Shown here piece by piece: positions 16,801-29,160 of a DNA stretch of 64,000 bases. Source of the DNA: Pyrus communis (Eukaryota > Streptophyta > Magnoliopsida > Rosales > Rosaceae); NCBI RefSeq assembly GCF_963583255.1, contig NC_084817.1, positions 17,465,989-17,529,988 of the forward strand, given 5' to 3'. The notes beneath the pieces are model-generated. The model did no database searches. It was not told the origin of the DNA and worked only from the letters and a program-made list of their open reading frames with translations. The stretch's first letter is position 1, and every line of letters starts with the position of its first letter. The translations under genes were made by a program, and so were the position numbers.

Positions 16801-16995
16801 TTGACTCTCGTCTCACCCTTTGAATATCTCGACTATTCAGCTTCTGAAACTGAGAAGATAGGTCTTTGTATAGAGAGAGAGAGAGGAGAGAGAGAGGGAG
16901 AGGGAGAGAGGATAATGAATGAGAAGAGGGGGAGAGAGAGGGGAAGGCAGTGTTATATATTATAAGATTTGAGGAGGTCTTGTGGTGTTCGAAAA

Positions 16996-19200
16996 TTTTC
17001 TGAGTCCGGAGAGAAAAGGGTGTTGAGATTGTCAAATATGAACAAACAAGACTAACCCTTTTATTTTATTTTACTTGTTTATTTATTTGTTGTTTACTCA
17101 TTCCAATTCCATTAGCAACGACTAGTAGAAAGGAGAGACCAAGAAATAAGTATGCACGTCATGTCAGGGCCGGTCTTTTAAAATTTGTGGTAGTAGAATA
17201 GAAAGAGAGTATGCGTGCTTAATTAAGTGTGAAAACGAAACCTCTTTTTCTTTTCTTTCTTTAAATAATATTAGGGACATCTTCCATCCATCCCATCCCA
17301 ACCAATTCACGATGCCAATTCTACACGTATTGTTTGTAAATCATAGGCTGACCTCCTTTTTGTCTCCCTTTAAATTTTTCATGGATTTGGTGGTTAAAGT
17401 TGAACCCTTGGGCAACATATAACATAATAAATAAACACCAAAATTAGTTAACCAAATAACCTACTTACTCAAAACTACTCAAGACTCCAGAGCCTATTTT
17501 ACTCTTTGGTTGGTTTATTACTAAAAGCCCTAGTTTTGTTCCCTCTTCTCACGTTGATTGTTTCTTTTTGAAAATGGACAACTGGTGATAAGTCACAATA
17601 ATCTATCTTTTTCGGGTCCGAAGAGGCTATGAGGAATTTCACCCTACATGTAGCTACAGTCAAGCAGACTCACAAGCTTGAAGCATCAAACCCATGACCT
17701 CCTACATTTTTTTGTTTATTGTGGAGCCGCAATCTGCATCCTTACAACTAGACCACTTGCTTTGGGTCGTCATAGTTGATTATTAGATCAAAAAATAAGT
17801 TAGATTTAAATATTAATTATGTGACCAATAACTTAAAATCTAAACGATTAACCAATCTGTAACTAAAGACCTTAAATTTAAGCACATTTTAAAAAAACAA
17901 TCATGTCAATAAATGATATCAAAATTGAAGAAAATTTGTAGAAAAATAGCCAAGACATGCTTTTTTTTTTCTTGCTTATAAGTTATAAGTTTAATTTCAT
18001 GGAGGAATACTTTGATAGGAAATGCTATCAACCTTCTCACTTATCTTTTCATTTTAAGTTTTTCACTTCTATTCATGCCACATGTATTTCACTAGTACGA
18101 AAAACCAAAAATTTAATTCTTTTTTGGTTGACAAACTAAAACTTTGATTATGCTAACAAATGAAGAAAAATAGTTGAATTTTAATATTATTCAAATTTTA
18201 GTTTTGGGTGTTAGTAAAGTACATGTAGCATGAAAAGAAGTAAGAAACTTGAAATAAGAAGGTTGTTAGCATTTCTCTACTTAGATTAATTTTAGTTTTG
18301 TGTGGTCAGTTTTCGATAGGTACTATTTATGTTTAATTTTAAATAAAAAAATACAAAATAATTTTTACCGCACAATGTATATGAATGGATAGAGATTCTC
18401 TCACGAAGAGGCCCCGATAAGATCCAAATCCTTGAATTAGGACATAATTGAAGCAGTCAAGGGTCAAACTAATCGCAGCAAAAAATATCGAGCACATCTT
18501 ATTGGCCCCATATTAGGTGGAACCACGTTTACCCTGAAGGGGATTAACCAGTTAATCCGCGGCCTCTTAGGTGTTATAAACTGTAAAAGCATGTATTTCA
18601 TACTTCATTAGCTGCCACAACTATATGACTATTTACCCAAAAATAAAAAATTACATGACTTTCACTTTACATAATCATCTTCCACGAACTTACTAATTAA
18701 GCTAATATTAATCCTATGTCTCTAAAGGTGTGCATATTTGACCACATTTGCATTTGGAAGATCAAACTTTAAATATAGTTTAATGGCTTTTAATTTCTAG
18801 TTTTCTTCTTTTGATGTTGAAACCAGATAATTAAACTGTGATGTGCTGCTTTCTTTATACCAAGCAATTTTTACCTTTTCAAATGATATATGTAGTTTGA
18901 AGTCAATTGTCAAATAATAGAGCATTTATATATCTTTTTAGGGATCTTTTGATATAAACGCCTCAGTTTTGAATTTTGTAGATTAAACATCCATGCATTT
19001 TAGTGATTTGATTAAACTTTTTTTTGTCATAATTTTGGTGCTATATGCACATTATATTGTAACAAATTTCCTATAATCGAGCATTTTGATTACATTCTCC
19101 TCCGTTAGAGATAATTGCCAAAAAAAAAAAAAAGTTGGTTAGATTCAATTTATTTTCACAATAATGCTACAATTTAGCAATAATTATCTACGATTTAAGA
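16996..19200. other. AT-rich spacer
   Basis: No convincing gene is seen apart from a possible SINE at 17590-17765. The ORF at 17957-18139 is AT-rich and featureless. 16996-17580 is the distal upstream region of the copy-2 gene. An A-run lies at 19120-19133. Confidence 0.4.
17590..17765 (-). mobile_element. Possible tRNA-derived SINE
   Basis: On the minus strand the element starts with an A-box-like AGTGGTCTAGTTGTAAGG, followed about 40 bases later by a B-box-like GGTCATGGGTTTGATGC, the spacing and order of a tRNA-derived Pol III promoter. No poly(A) tail or TSD was recognised. Confidence 0.45.
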
Positions 19201-19231
19201 TATTTTCTTTCCAAAATAGTTTACAATATTT

Positions 19232-20864
19232 TTAAATCCCCAAAATCAAACGTACCGAAATAAGTTTTTCTTTTAGTATGCTAAGAGAAAATATGATTGT
19301 GAATAATATAAACGTACCAATGCACAATGTGTACAAAATAAAATGTACCAAAATAAAATGTACCAATACACCCTCAACAGCGGCACCATCCAACGCTTCA
19401 TGTCCAACTGCCACAACCTGGGTACCAACTTCTTCGACTACTTCACAAATGGAAGCTTCAAAAGTAAAGGCAAATAAGTCTTTCGAAGAATAAAAGAAGG
19501 TTTCGAAGTCTTTCCCAGCAAACTCGAAGTCAGACAGCCTACCAAATAGATGATCTACATAACCCAGCTTGTAAAAATCGGCATGACTCTGAACAAGCAA
19601 AGCCTCGAGCCCAACCTTCTCACCTTTCACCTGCTCATTCTCCTCGAGCAGACCAACACAGACGCTCTGCAGCTCATCCGCTTATTTCTTCAAACTTTCG
19701 TTAATCTTCAGTGCACCTTGGAGTTCCAACATTTGGGTTTCAAACCTATCAACAACCTTCTTGAAGTGGATCACTTGGTTATAAGCAGCAATCATCTTTT
19801 CATCTTTTGCATAAGCAGCAGAATGAAGCTTAGAAACGGCACGCTCAAGATCTTGAATTTGAGGTATGTAACATTTGATCTCCATCTTTGCACTTTCATA
19901 CTTAACTGGGATCGCGTCAAGCCTAGTTTTCAAGTCAACGATCTCTTAGCGAACAGTCTCAAGCTGCAAAAAAGTAAGGGTAGAGATATTAGATCCCTTC
20001 AAAGCACCAAGCTCATATTTAAACCTCTTGATCTTTTTAGTAGAAGAATAACTTTCGGCTGCCACAGCCTTTGCCACCTCCTTGGCAGCCTTGGTATTCA
20101 TTTGGTCAATAAGCATAGACTCGACTGCCAGAATAGCCGTCTTCTACATCATGGCAAGTAAGGCAGTCTTCCTATACTTGGGCAAACAAACCCTATAACG
20201 CCATCAACAAACTTGGCATAAACGTCCATGTCTTCAAGCATATCTGGTTTTAAAAACGCATAGATCTCAGTAGCCTCCCTATATACAGTGGATTTCTCAT
20301 AATTGCCTACACGAGCAGTCTCCTCCTTCCCAATAGGTGAATCAATCTTAGCAGCAGGAAGAGTAGGCATTGATGCCACTTTAGCAGCAGAGTCCACCTT
20401 ATCGCTCTTCATATTAGCAAGTCTCTCCAAAGGTGAACCATACTTAGCTCCTAAAGGACGCCTTGACAGTGGTTTCGGCACTAAGGGAACGACGGAGCCT
20501 CTATGTTGACCAACCTTATTAGCAATCGAACTAGCCGTCTTTGGCATGGCAGGCGTCACTAGCTCATATCTAGCAACCTCATCTTTCATCCCCTTAAAAG
20601 AAGTCAAGTCAATCACAAGCTTGGGGGCAGTCGGCGAACCTTCGCGAGCAGCGGAAGAAGTCTTCGGTGTTTTCTCAGCCAGCATTTCTTGAGCAAGCGG
20701 GGAAGATTTTTTTTCCCACCTTCAATTGCAGCAGGATCCGCAACAGCGATCGAACGAGCCAATGCATCCGCCTTGATCTTATTCATCTCCTTTCTTGGGA
20801 GCAGCCCATATTTCTCCCCGCGAAAATGACTAAGCAACCAAACACCATTCACGGTACTCAGCAT
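19232..20864 (-). pseudogene. Antisense coiled-coil ORF of a Gypsy (Tat-like) element, broken
   Basis: Four minus-strand open segments, 20613-20864, 20149-20685, 19682-19933 and 19232-19630, form one broken reading: an N-terminal stretch (LLSHFRGEKYG), an Ala/Lys/Pro-rich middle, a heptad-rich coiled coil (KTRLDAIPVKYESAKMEI onward) and an acidic tail (DFYKLGYVDHLFGRLSDFEF). The breaks are a frameshift at the T-run near 20710 and several stops. I associate such proteins with the 'putative gypsy-type transposon' families in plants. It lies just 5' of an LTR (21602) and points away from it, the layout of the additional antisense ORF of Tat-lineage elements; that link is inference. A minus-strand GT donor near 21262 suggests an upstream leader exon. 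Confidence 0.6.
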
Positions 20865-21590
20865 GGGAGCTCAATCCATGCTGGCTTTTCCCTAATTTTT
20901 CTCTCGGACCAGCAGGCAAGAGGTCTGCATGCCCAGCATTCTAGTAGCCCACGAGTCCCGTGACCTCCTCATTTTTCTCAATCGCTAGCTTGGCTCGTGA
21001 TAGGTCCAACAACCCAAAAGACATGAACCATGCAACTCACCTAGCATTGCGCCCTAGTGCCATAATACGCAGCCCCAGCCGCATAGCTGCCCTTAGCTTT
21101 AGCCAAGCAGAGCAGCCCAAGCGGTGGTCCCAGCCACAACATTCCTCGGTCCGTGCCGAGCCGACTCCTGGCCCGTGCTAGCTGACGTGCCGTACCACCC
21201 CACCGGCTGCCCTGCGACAGCACTATCTAAGAAGAAAATAAGGAAAATTAAATTTTTCTTACCTTGGTGCGGTGTGGAGAAGACGAAGAAAGCAACGAAA
21301 AACGGTCCTTTGCATGGGCAAGTGTAGAAGATTGCTAGGGGAGGGGGAAACAAATATCCTCTAATTTTCTTTCTCTTGTAGGGTAGAATAAATTGCTCTT
21401 TGAAGTTGATTTAATCATCTACTTAAGGTAGACTTAAATAAACTTTAGAAGTGATTTATTTCCCTTTCCTAGAATGATCTAATTTCCAATTAAAGAGAGA
21501 ATCTACGTCAAAATAGGAAACAATCCTATGTTTTCCAAAGCAAGAAGATCTCTACACTTGCTGCCCTTTCATGTGAGCGGCCCAACAGTT

Positions 21591-21990
21591 GTGGGGGCAT
21601 TTGTGGAGCCAAAAATAATCGAGAAAAATATGGAGGGGACACGTGGATTCTAGGGTGAAAAAGACAAAATTACCCTCAAGGCACGCCGGGATTTCTACGC
21701 GCAAGCAGCGGCAATCTTCCCTTAATCAAGTCAAAAGTGCCCAAAATAGGTATTTATTCAAAACCTATTTCATCCATCCTCATCAAATCTTCTCCACAAG
21801 GTAACCCCCAAATCATTCCTTTCTAATTATATTAATTAGTTAATTAATTGATTAATTACCCAATTAATTAGCTAACAAATCATGTATCTCACCCAAAAAA
21901 CCATGCAAGTGGCCAGTCCCCATCCTCCTAAAAGGGCCTGCCACACCCTTATAAATACCATCTCATTATCTCCAAAACTCAATAGCAACT
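21591..21990 (+). mobile_element. 3' LTR (left part) of the Tat-like element
   Basis: A G-rich tract, GTGGGGGCATT (21591-21601), looks like a polypurine-type primer. It is followed by an LTR start, TGTGGAGCC, whose first six bases are the complement of the LTR end TCCACA at 25169-25174. A TATA box (tataaatacc) lies at 21951. The LTR is interrupted after CAACT at 21990 by another LTR. The displaced remainder is at 24904-25174. Confidence 0.7.
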
Positions 21991-23876
21991 TGATAAGAGC
22001 ATATTTATGCGACTTTGTTAGTTTAATTCCTTGCATTTATGTTGTTAGTTCCTAGTTATTTTAGTATTTTAAGCTATTTTCATGTGTGTGTAGGTCCAAA
22101 TAGTTAAAGTGGCAAGAAAAGGCAATTTGGAGCAATTTAGAGTAGTTTTGGGCTTGGAATGGTTAGCACATGCTTGGAGCAAGGTGGATGGATGAAATTG
22201 AAGACCAAAGGAGGCTAGGAATCTGCTAAAGAGATGGAAGAAATTAATTTAAGACTTGGAAGAAAAAGAATCAGCCACAAAGAAGGAAACATGAGTCAAA
22301 CTTCCTTATTTTGACTTAGTCAATCCTAATCTTTTCCTACTTATATTCCAGCTATCAAGGGGGTTCCTAATTAATTTAGGACACGTAAATATAAGTTCTA
22401 GAAGCCCTAATCCCAGTCAAAGGGGGATGTCGCACCACCTTACCCTTTTCCCTTTCCCTTGCCGTGCAAGGTGTCCCCTTTCCCCATTCCAATTCCTTGC
22501 CGCAACTTTCCTATTATTTTCCCCTAGGATTCTGATTTTAACTACCCTTTTTCCTTGAGGATTTGGAGTCCAAATCCTTTCCTAAAATTAATTAGGGTTT
22601 CTTTCTTCTTAATATATATTATTGTCGCAAATCCCTATACAATCACACATATAATTCATCCATCATCCATCCTCTACCACCAGAATTCGCACCATCCATC
22701 CACCATAACCCAATTTCATACCCAAACACCCTTGTGCCGCAATTTTGCAAGGAAAAAGGAGAGAAGACCCTTTGGAGCCGTGCCTGCCATTCAAGATTGG
22801 ATTGTTAGAGCGTTTCTATGTGTATTCAATCTTTGTTTTCAATGTTTAATTTAAGTTTTCTTTGTTTAATTGTGAACATGAGGAGCTAAACTTGTTTTAG
22901 CTAGAGGAGACTTTGAAACCATGATTATATTTGCAATATGAGTTGATTACTTCCAGTTGTGATTTCATAAATCATGAATGCAATTTACTTTACTGTTTGA
23001 TTAAGAACTTATTCTTGTGTGTTGATTAAGAGGGCCCGCTTAGTTTGCATGCATGAATTTGATGTTAGAATATAAGGGAATTTCACATAATCGTTGCGAA
23101 CTTATATTCATAAGTAGTGGAGGTTGCTGGTCACGATCGTGTTAAGTTAAATTCCTCGCATAAGTATCATGATGTCATAGTTACGAATGTCTTGTCAATG
23201 CTTATGATTTTCACAAAGCTTAATTATCTTTGATTGTATCTCTATTATGTTGTTCATGTAGGGAACTATTGAAGAATAATTTGGTTGCCGATGCATTGTC
23301 CGTCCAATTCAATGACTTAAGAAAAATCTGAGGGTTAATTAGTGATGTCACGGTTAATCTGGGGTGTTGAGGTTCATGGTTTATTAGAAAAGCAACTGGA
23401 AATCAATTTGTATGCAAATGTGTCATGTGTGGAGAAAGACCCTCTTACTAGCCAATCACCCATAGTTTATCCTAAATTCATCCGAAGTTGGTTTAAGTCT
23501 TTAAATTTGTTTGTTTTTACTTTAAATTCGTCAAAAACCCAATCCCCTTTATTTTGTTGTGTCAAACTAGTTAGAATTTGTCCAATTTGTGTTTTTAAGT
23601 GTTTTGAGTCAAGTTAAAAGTAATTTTCATCCAAATCACCCTTTAGAATCTAGTTTGAGTCTATTTGATAGTTTTGTGTTGTTTTGAGTCTTTTTAGTTT
23701 GATTCGAGTCATATAAGTCTAGTTAATTGTTTTTAAGCCTAGTTTTGTGTTTTTGAGTCAGTTTTAAATAGATTAGCAATCCCCCCTAATCCCCAACCTA
23801 GAGCGATCCCTACTTATTCATATACTACAATTGTCAACAAGAGGGTTTAATTTGAGTGTTATCTTCTATCACATCA
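21991..23876 (+). mobile_element. 5' LTR (1886 bp) of a Ty3/Gypsy element with Asp-tRNA primer site
   Basis: Runs from TGATAAGAGC to ATCACATCA. Six bases beyond it is TGGCGCCGTTGCCGGGGA (23883-23900), the complement of the 3' end of tRNA-Asp and the usual primer binding site of Athila/Tat-type plant Gypsy elements. A second member of this LTR family (42673-44550) has the same ends and a perfect TSD, which confirms the LTR boundaries. The ORF at 22555-22854 lies inside the LTR and is not a gene. Confidence 0.88.
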
Positions 23877-24007
23877 AATTTTTGGCGCCGTTGCCGGGGA
23901 TTAGCAACTTTGCTAATCCCCCTTGTTTCTGTTCATGTATTTTAGCTTTAGTTTCTTATTTTTATTTTGTTTTGTTTTGTTGATTTTAGGTACTAGAGAA
24001 GTAAGAC

Positions 24008-24903
24008 ATGGCAATTGATAATATTCAAGCGCAAATGGCGAATCTTACTTCTCTTTTGTCACAACATATCGAAAGGACCACAATGCAAAGTGTCCCTACA
24101 TTTGGTGTGTCCTATAGGCAAGGATATCAAACTAATCAACATCCTCAATTGTATGAGAATGGAGGTTGGGATAATGTCAATGCTTGGGGTTATCTTGGCC
24201 ATAATCAATCAAGGAACAACGTGTTTTCCAACACTTACAATTCAGATTCGAATGATCATTCAAATTTTATGTGGAGGGAACCTCAACATGTTCAACAAGA
24301 AGGATATTGGCAGCCATTTGAGGAGTTCTATTCAAGCCTTATGCAGCCACCACATCCTCCCCCACAACAATTCCAATCGAATTCAAGTATGTCCATGGAT
24401 AATGATAAAATTCTTGATGAACTAATTTCTTTGGCATAGGGCTTACAAAACCAAGCTAAGGAGATAAGCGAATTGAAAAATCAATTTGGAGAGATTGCAG
24501 AATTCATGGGGCAAATTCAAGAACAAAGTGAACTCTCCAACTCAAATATTGTAAATTCAACGGGAGATTTTGAAATCACTACAGCTATCACCTTGGGAAG
24601 TAGTATAGAGCTGCTGCAAGAAGAAGAAGAGGTGGACAAAGCCACGGCAAGGGTAGAACCACCCTTGCCGCAGCCTTCTAAGGGTCCTACGTCATCCAAT
24701 TCAGGTAAGGTTGTTCCAAATTCAATTCTTTCTAACCTCATTCCACCAAATGTCCATATTCTGTGCAGGTTCATGAATTCCAATGAAGAAAAGAGTGAAA
24801 AAGACATCTTGGAAGCCCTTCCAAAGGTGCAAAGTAATCAAGTTTCAGAATGTGTTGAATTGTTCAAAGAACTTTGTACAACAAGAAGAATGATTCAAGA
24901 AAA
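24008..24903 (+). pseudogene. Truncated gag-like remnant of the nested Gypsy element
   Basis: The frame starts MAIDNIQAQMANLTSLLSQ about 110 bases after the primer site. It reads through a His/Asn/Gln-rich region with HSNFMWREPQ, a form of the gag motif HPNFSW, to a stop at 24437-24439, then continues in another segment with an acidic stretch to about 24900. The N-terminal gag core, protease and polymerase are missing. Sequence homologous to the surrounding host LTR begins at 24904, so the 3' part of the element and its second LTR were lost. Confidence 0.7.
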
Positions 24904-25174
24904 CCATCCAAGTGGCCAGTCCCCATCCTCCCAAAGGGGCCAGCCACACCCCTATAAATACCATCTCATTATCTCCAAAACTCAATAGCAACTCTCTTGC
25001 AAAATTCTCTAAATTCTCCAAACACTTTTCCCTCAAAATTCTAACTTTGGCATCGGAGGTTCTTCAGCCAAAGTGCGCACCCCCCCTCCCAATTCATTAT
25101 GGGGACGTACGGTGTCATTTGTTTTGTAGATGTAATTTTGTTCAAGAAGAAGAAGACGAAAATTTGCATCCACA
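24904..25174 (+). mobile_element. 3' LTR (right part) of the Tat-like element, with 90-bp overlap
   Basis: 24904-24993 repeats the host-LTR sequence 21901-21990 with a few substitutions. The LTR then runs on through 'ctcttgcaaaattctc' to its end at TCCACA (25174). A simple insertion would repeat only about 5 bp, so the 90-bp overlap means that the right part comes from a different LTR copy or a rearrangement. Confidence 0.75.
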
Positions 25175-25828
25175 TGTTGCATATTCATATATTACATGTT
25201 AAAATTAACAAGTTTGAATCCTTCTTTCTTAGTTGAGTATAAAATACGAGAAATCCATCAATATGCAGCTCATCTCCCATCAATATGCAACTCTTCTCTC
25301 CCATTAAATATGATTTACATGTTAAATTTTTTTGAATCCTATGAAAGAGATGAAAGCGAAAGTCAAACTCTGATTATAAATACGAGAAACCCATCAAAAT
25401 GCAACTCTCCACTTCCATTAAATATGATTTTTAAGGACAAAATCAACAATGGTAATGTGATATCTGTTCACAAACATATGAACTTTTTTTTAGTCGAAGA
25501 AATATGAACTATGAAGTGAAATTAAGGAAGAAACAAGCTGGACCATGCACGATTTATATTATAAGAACCACATAGCAAGGACCCCTCATTTGCACGTGTA
25601 GTAGAATGTAAAAGGCTGTAGGAATGTGTAGAAACCAAAGAAATACACATGTATACTGCATACATCCACATATAAAGAACAAGAAAAGGATTAATGGCCA
25701 AATACACATATATACATATACATGTAATATATTCCTGCCCCTTGGGAGGTACCAAATAAATGACTACTTGAATCGGGATTTTGAGCATAAAGATTCCACT
25801 AACCTATAAAAAGTATATTCTAAACATT
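25175..25828. other. Spacer without recognisable genes
   Basis: Contains two diverged copies of a 'cgagaaatccatcaatatgc'-type segment around 25247 and 25381, and AT-rich sequence. No coding or structural feature is supported. Confidence 0.4.
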
Positions 25829-27537
25829 GGGTAAAGTACAAAAAACTACATCAACTATTGGTGTCATGATACTTTCATACCTCATCTTTTAAAATTGACA
25901 ATGTCATACTTCATCTTTAGAATTTGGTCCAATGTTATATCTTCCGTTACTTGGTCATTTACTTTTCAGTTAAATGCTGACGTGGCTTGATTCGGAACCC
26001 ACTTTATATTAAAAAATTAATAAAATATTATTAAAAACTAAAAAAAAATTATTTAATATTTTTTAAAATAATAAAGAAAAGTAAAATATAAAAATAAAAT
26101 AAAAAATCCCTCTGTTCGTCCGTTCCCCCCTCTCTCTCTCTCTCTCCCCATCTTCATCTTCATTTTCTTCTCTTCTTAATATTCAACCAAAAAAAAAAAC
26201 ATATATATATATATTTGAAAACCCATCAACCTCCCTACGGAAGAGGAAGAAGGAGAAGGAGGAGGAGGAAGAAGAAGAAGAAGAGGAAAAAAAAGGAGAA
26301 GGAAGAAGAGGAAGGGAAAAAAAAAAAAAAAAAACCATCAACCCCACCCCCCCCCCCGGGCCCGCGCGGAAAAATAAGAAGGAGAAGGAGGAGGAGGAAG
26401 AAGAAGAAGAGGAAGAAAAATAAATAAATAAATAAATTTTGAAAACCTATCAACCCCCCTTACGGAAGAAGAAGAAGAAGAAGAAGAAGGAGAAGGAGGA
26501 AGAAGATGAAGAAGAAGGGGAAAAAAAGGAGGAGGAAGGAAAAAAAAATTTGAAAACCCATCAGCACACCCCCCCCCCCCCCCCCCCCCCCCGCCCCGCA
26601 CGGAAGAAGAAGAAGGAGAAGGAGAAGGAGGAGGAAGAAGAAGAGGAAGAAAAGAAAAAAAACAAATCCAACCCAACCCAGTTCCCCCCTCCAAAAAGCC
26701 CCTGCAACCCAGAAAGAAGAAGAAGAAGAATAAGAAAAAAATAAAAATAAATAACAATAAAAATAAAAACTCAACCCAACCCAGTTCGTGTACCCCCCCT
26801 GCAACCCAGAAAGAAGAAGGAGAAGAAAAAGAAAAAAAAAAACAAATCCAAAGTGAACCCATTTTGTTCCTCACCCCCCCCCCCACCCCCACAACCTAAC
26901 CCCCTTCCAACCCCAAATCCACCACTCTCATACATTCTCCACATCCTCTTACGCACCCATCATCCACCTTCTCTGCACACCCATCTTCCCTCCGACGGGA
27001 TCTGGGTTGGGTTGCAGGAGGGAGAAGAAGGGGTAGAGAGGGGGGAAGACAAACTGCAAATTTTTTTTTTTTTTTTTTTTTTTGGGGGGGGGGGGGGGGG
27101 GCGCTGGGGTGTGTGGGTTGTAGGAGGGAGAAGAGGGGTAGGGAGGGGGGAAGCCAAACTGGAATTTTTTTTTTTTTTTTTTTTGGGGTTTGCAAGTGGG
27201 GGGAAGAAGATGAAGATAGGGAGAAGAGAGAGGAGGGGGGAGGGGGAGGGAACTGAGGGTTATTTTCTTTGTTTTTTTACTTTTTATTATTATTTAATAT
27301 TTAAAAAATATTAAATAAATTTGTTTTAGTTTTTAATAATATTTTAATGATTTTTAATACAAAGTGGGCTCCGAATCAAGCCACGTTAGTATTTAACTGA
27401 AAAGTAAACAGCCAAGTAACGAAAAGTATAACATTGGACCAAATTCTAAATATGAGGTATGACATTGTCAATTTTAAAATATAAGGTATGAAAGTGTCGT
27501 GACACCGATAGTTGATGTAATTTTTTGTACTTTACCC
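25829..27537. mobile_element. MULE-type TIR element filled with purine-rich arrays; 9-bp TSD
   Basis: Long terminal inverted repeats of about 250 bp start GGGTAAAGTACAAAAAA and end with the complement, CTTTACCC. The target repeat CTAAACATT is present at 25820-25828 and 27538-27546; nine bases is the Mutator-superfamily size. Between the TIRs are four or more modules, each a phrase like 'gaaaacccatcaacc' followed by a C-run and a (GAA/GAG)n array (26215-26850). A C-rich tract and two oligo(T)-oligo(G) tracts follow (27061-27105, 27166-27190). All long ORFs here are simple-sequence translations. No transposase, so it is non-autonomous. Confidence 0.85.
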
Positions 27538-27546
27538 CTAAACATT

Positions 27547-27631
27547 CATTTAGTTATATATCAACATTCCAACAAAAATACATGTATTCACCAAAAACTT
27601 CAGATTCGGTGAAGTAAATGTATTAAAATGA

Positions 27632-27673
<42 letters not shown>

Positions 27674-29160
27674 CAAATCTCTGTGTCGTGAATCTTTATA
27701 ATATGAAGATCTTAGACCCCCAGTTTGAAAAATTCAGTATAATTGAAGGCTGTCTCAAAATATTATGTAATATTTTATGTAGTGGGGTGTGATGCACAAG
27801 AAGGGAGGTGATCTGTTTCGAGTTGGCCGGCTTGCCGGGCTATTCACAAATCAAACAGGAAACAGGAGAATAATTTATGTGATACGAGTATATTATTACG
27901 TGACGTTTGCCAGTGAAACCAAAGATAAAATTTTGCACATATTTTTATTTTATTAGAATATGACGATACAATTACATATAAGTCATTCTCTGAAATAAGG
28001 AACTAACCGATCAATATTCAGTAGGGTTTGGAAGCTTTTGATTTGTTTGTGTTTGTTGGTTTTCCTGGTTTCACAAACTAAAAGTTATATAAATTAATTT
28101 GTTCTTTAGAAACATCGACTTCAAAGTACCTTATCTTATGATCTGTATTATTGAATTGGAGGCATGACATGAAGGCCATCGGACAATTTACAAAAGGAAA
28201 GTAACAAGGAATCACACAATACAATAAGTTCCAAAACTTTTATCTTTTCCTTGTTTATTTCTATTAACAATAGTTGTCTATGATTTAAATTGACACTAAA
28301 CAAATTAAAGTGACACAAAACGCATATTAAAAAGCAAACATGTATATATATATTGTTTAAATATCCCATCTCGGTCGTATTTTTGAAAAAAAAAAAAGAG
28401 TTTAAATATCGTAACTCCACTCCAAGTAATACCGACACCTTTATATAATTTATTAATAATATAGCTCTTTGCCAAGGGTTTGTTTCCTTTGAGTCATCTT
28501 GTGGTAATAAGTCAATATGTACGGCCTTTTATTAGCACAAACCAGCACGTGAAAAATATGACTAGATTACATCTTACATCAGAAAATCCAATCCATGTTC
28601 TCAACTTCCTAATTGCTGTTGGTTTGGTTTGGTTTCCAAGGGGGGCCGGAGGGCAGGTGGGGAGAGAAGAGAGTAGAGTCACCCCGCTACCAAGTGACAT
28701 AGCAATGCTATTATGAAAATGTCAAACCTACAGCATACCATAGCATCCCATCCAGAGATGATTGCGTACACCCTAATTCAAACTTATTTTCGATTCAGAG
28801 TATTGATTACATTTGCTACGATCAATCGCATATGCGCACGCCAGCTCCTAGCTGTTCGACGTGTGGTTGGCCCCACATGCATCAAGTCATCCTTGCAAAC
28901 CAACTGATGAACAGCACTGCTCTTATGAAAATGTCAAACAATCATACAATAGCATAGCATGCCAACCAGAGATGATAGCGACGTCGGACATGGAAAATTC
29001 AACTTCTATCGACTCAGAATACCGAGTACTTTTGCTACATGATTAACATTTTTCACAAGCGTTGAGCACATGAAAGTCTCACTCGAAATTAATTTTTACC
29101 ACTGTGAAGTGTGAATAAGCTACAATATCAAGCCATAGCTAGATACATCATACACTAAAC
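27547..29160. other. Spacer; (TA)n array and short direct repeats
   Basis: A (TA)n microsatellite lies at 27637-27669. Two related segments of about 85 bp, each beginning 'gaaaatgtcaaac' and containing 'ccagagatgat', occur at 28714-28800 and 28926-29010. No gene is supported. Confidence 0.45.

Larger units (their letters stand above)
10913..16995. repeat. Tandem segmental duplication, copy 2 (expanded by insertions)
   Basis: Colinear with 8578-10862 but enlarged from about 2.3 to 6.1 kb by a MITE at 11067-11424 and a MULE-like element at 11576-15318 that itself holds a solo LTR. At each insertion copy 1 shows an unoccupied target. The gene and its leader are at the right end. Confidence 0.85.

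Noticed and set aside
19278..20509. Plus-strand ORFs at 19278-19493, 19550-20161 and 20303-20509
   Set aside because: Antisense shadows of the coiled-coil pseudogene, which has the meaningful composition on the minus strand.
26215..27314. Several long ORFs of Lys/Glu, Phe/Leu, Pro or Gly runs
   Set aside because: Translations of simple repeats inside a TIR element; no gene.
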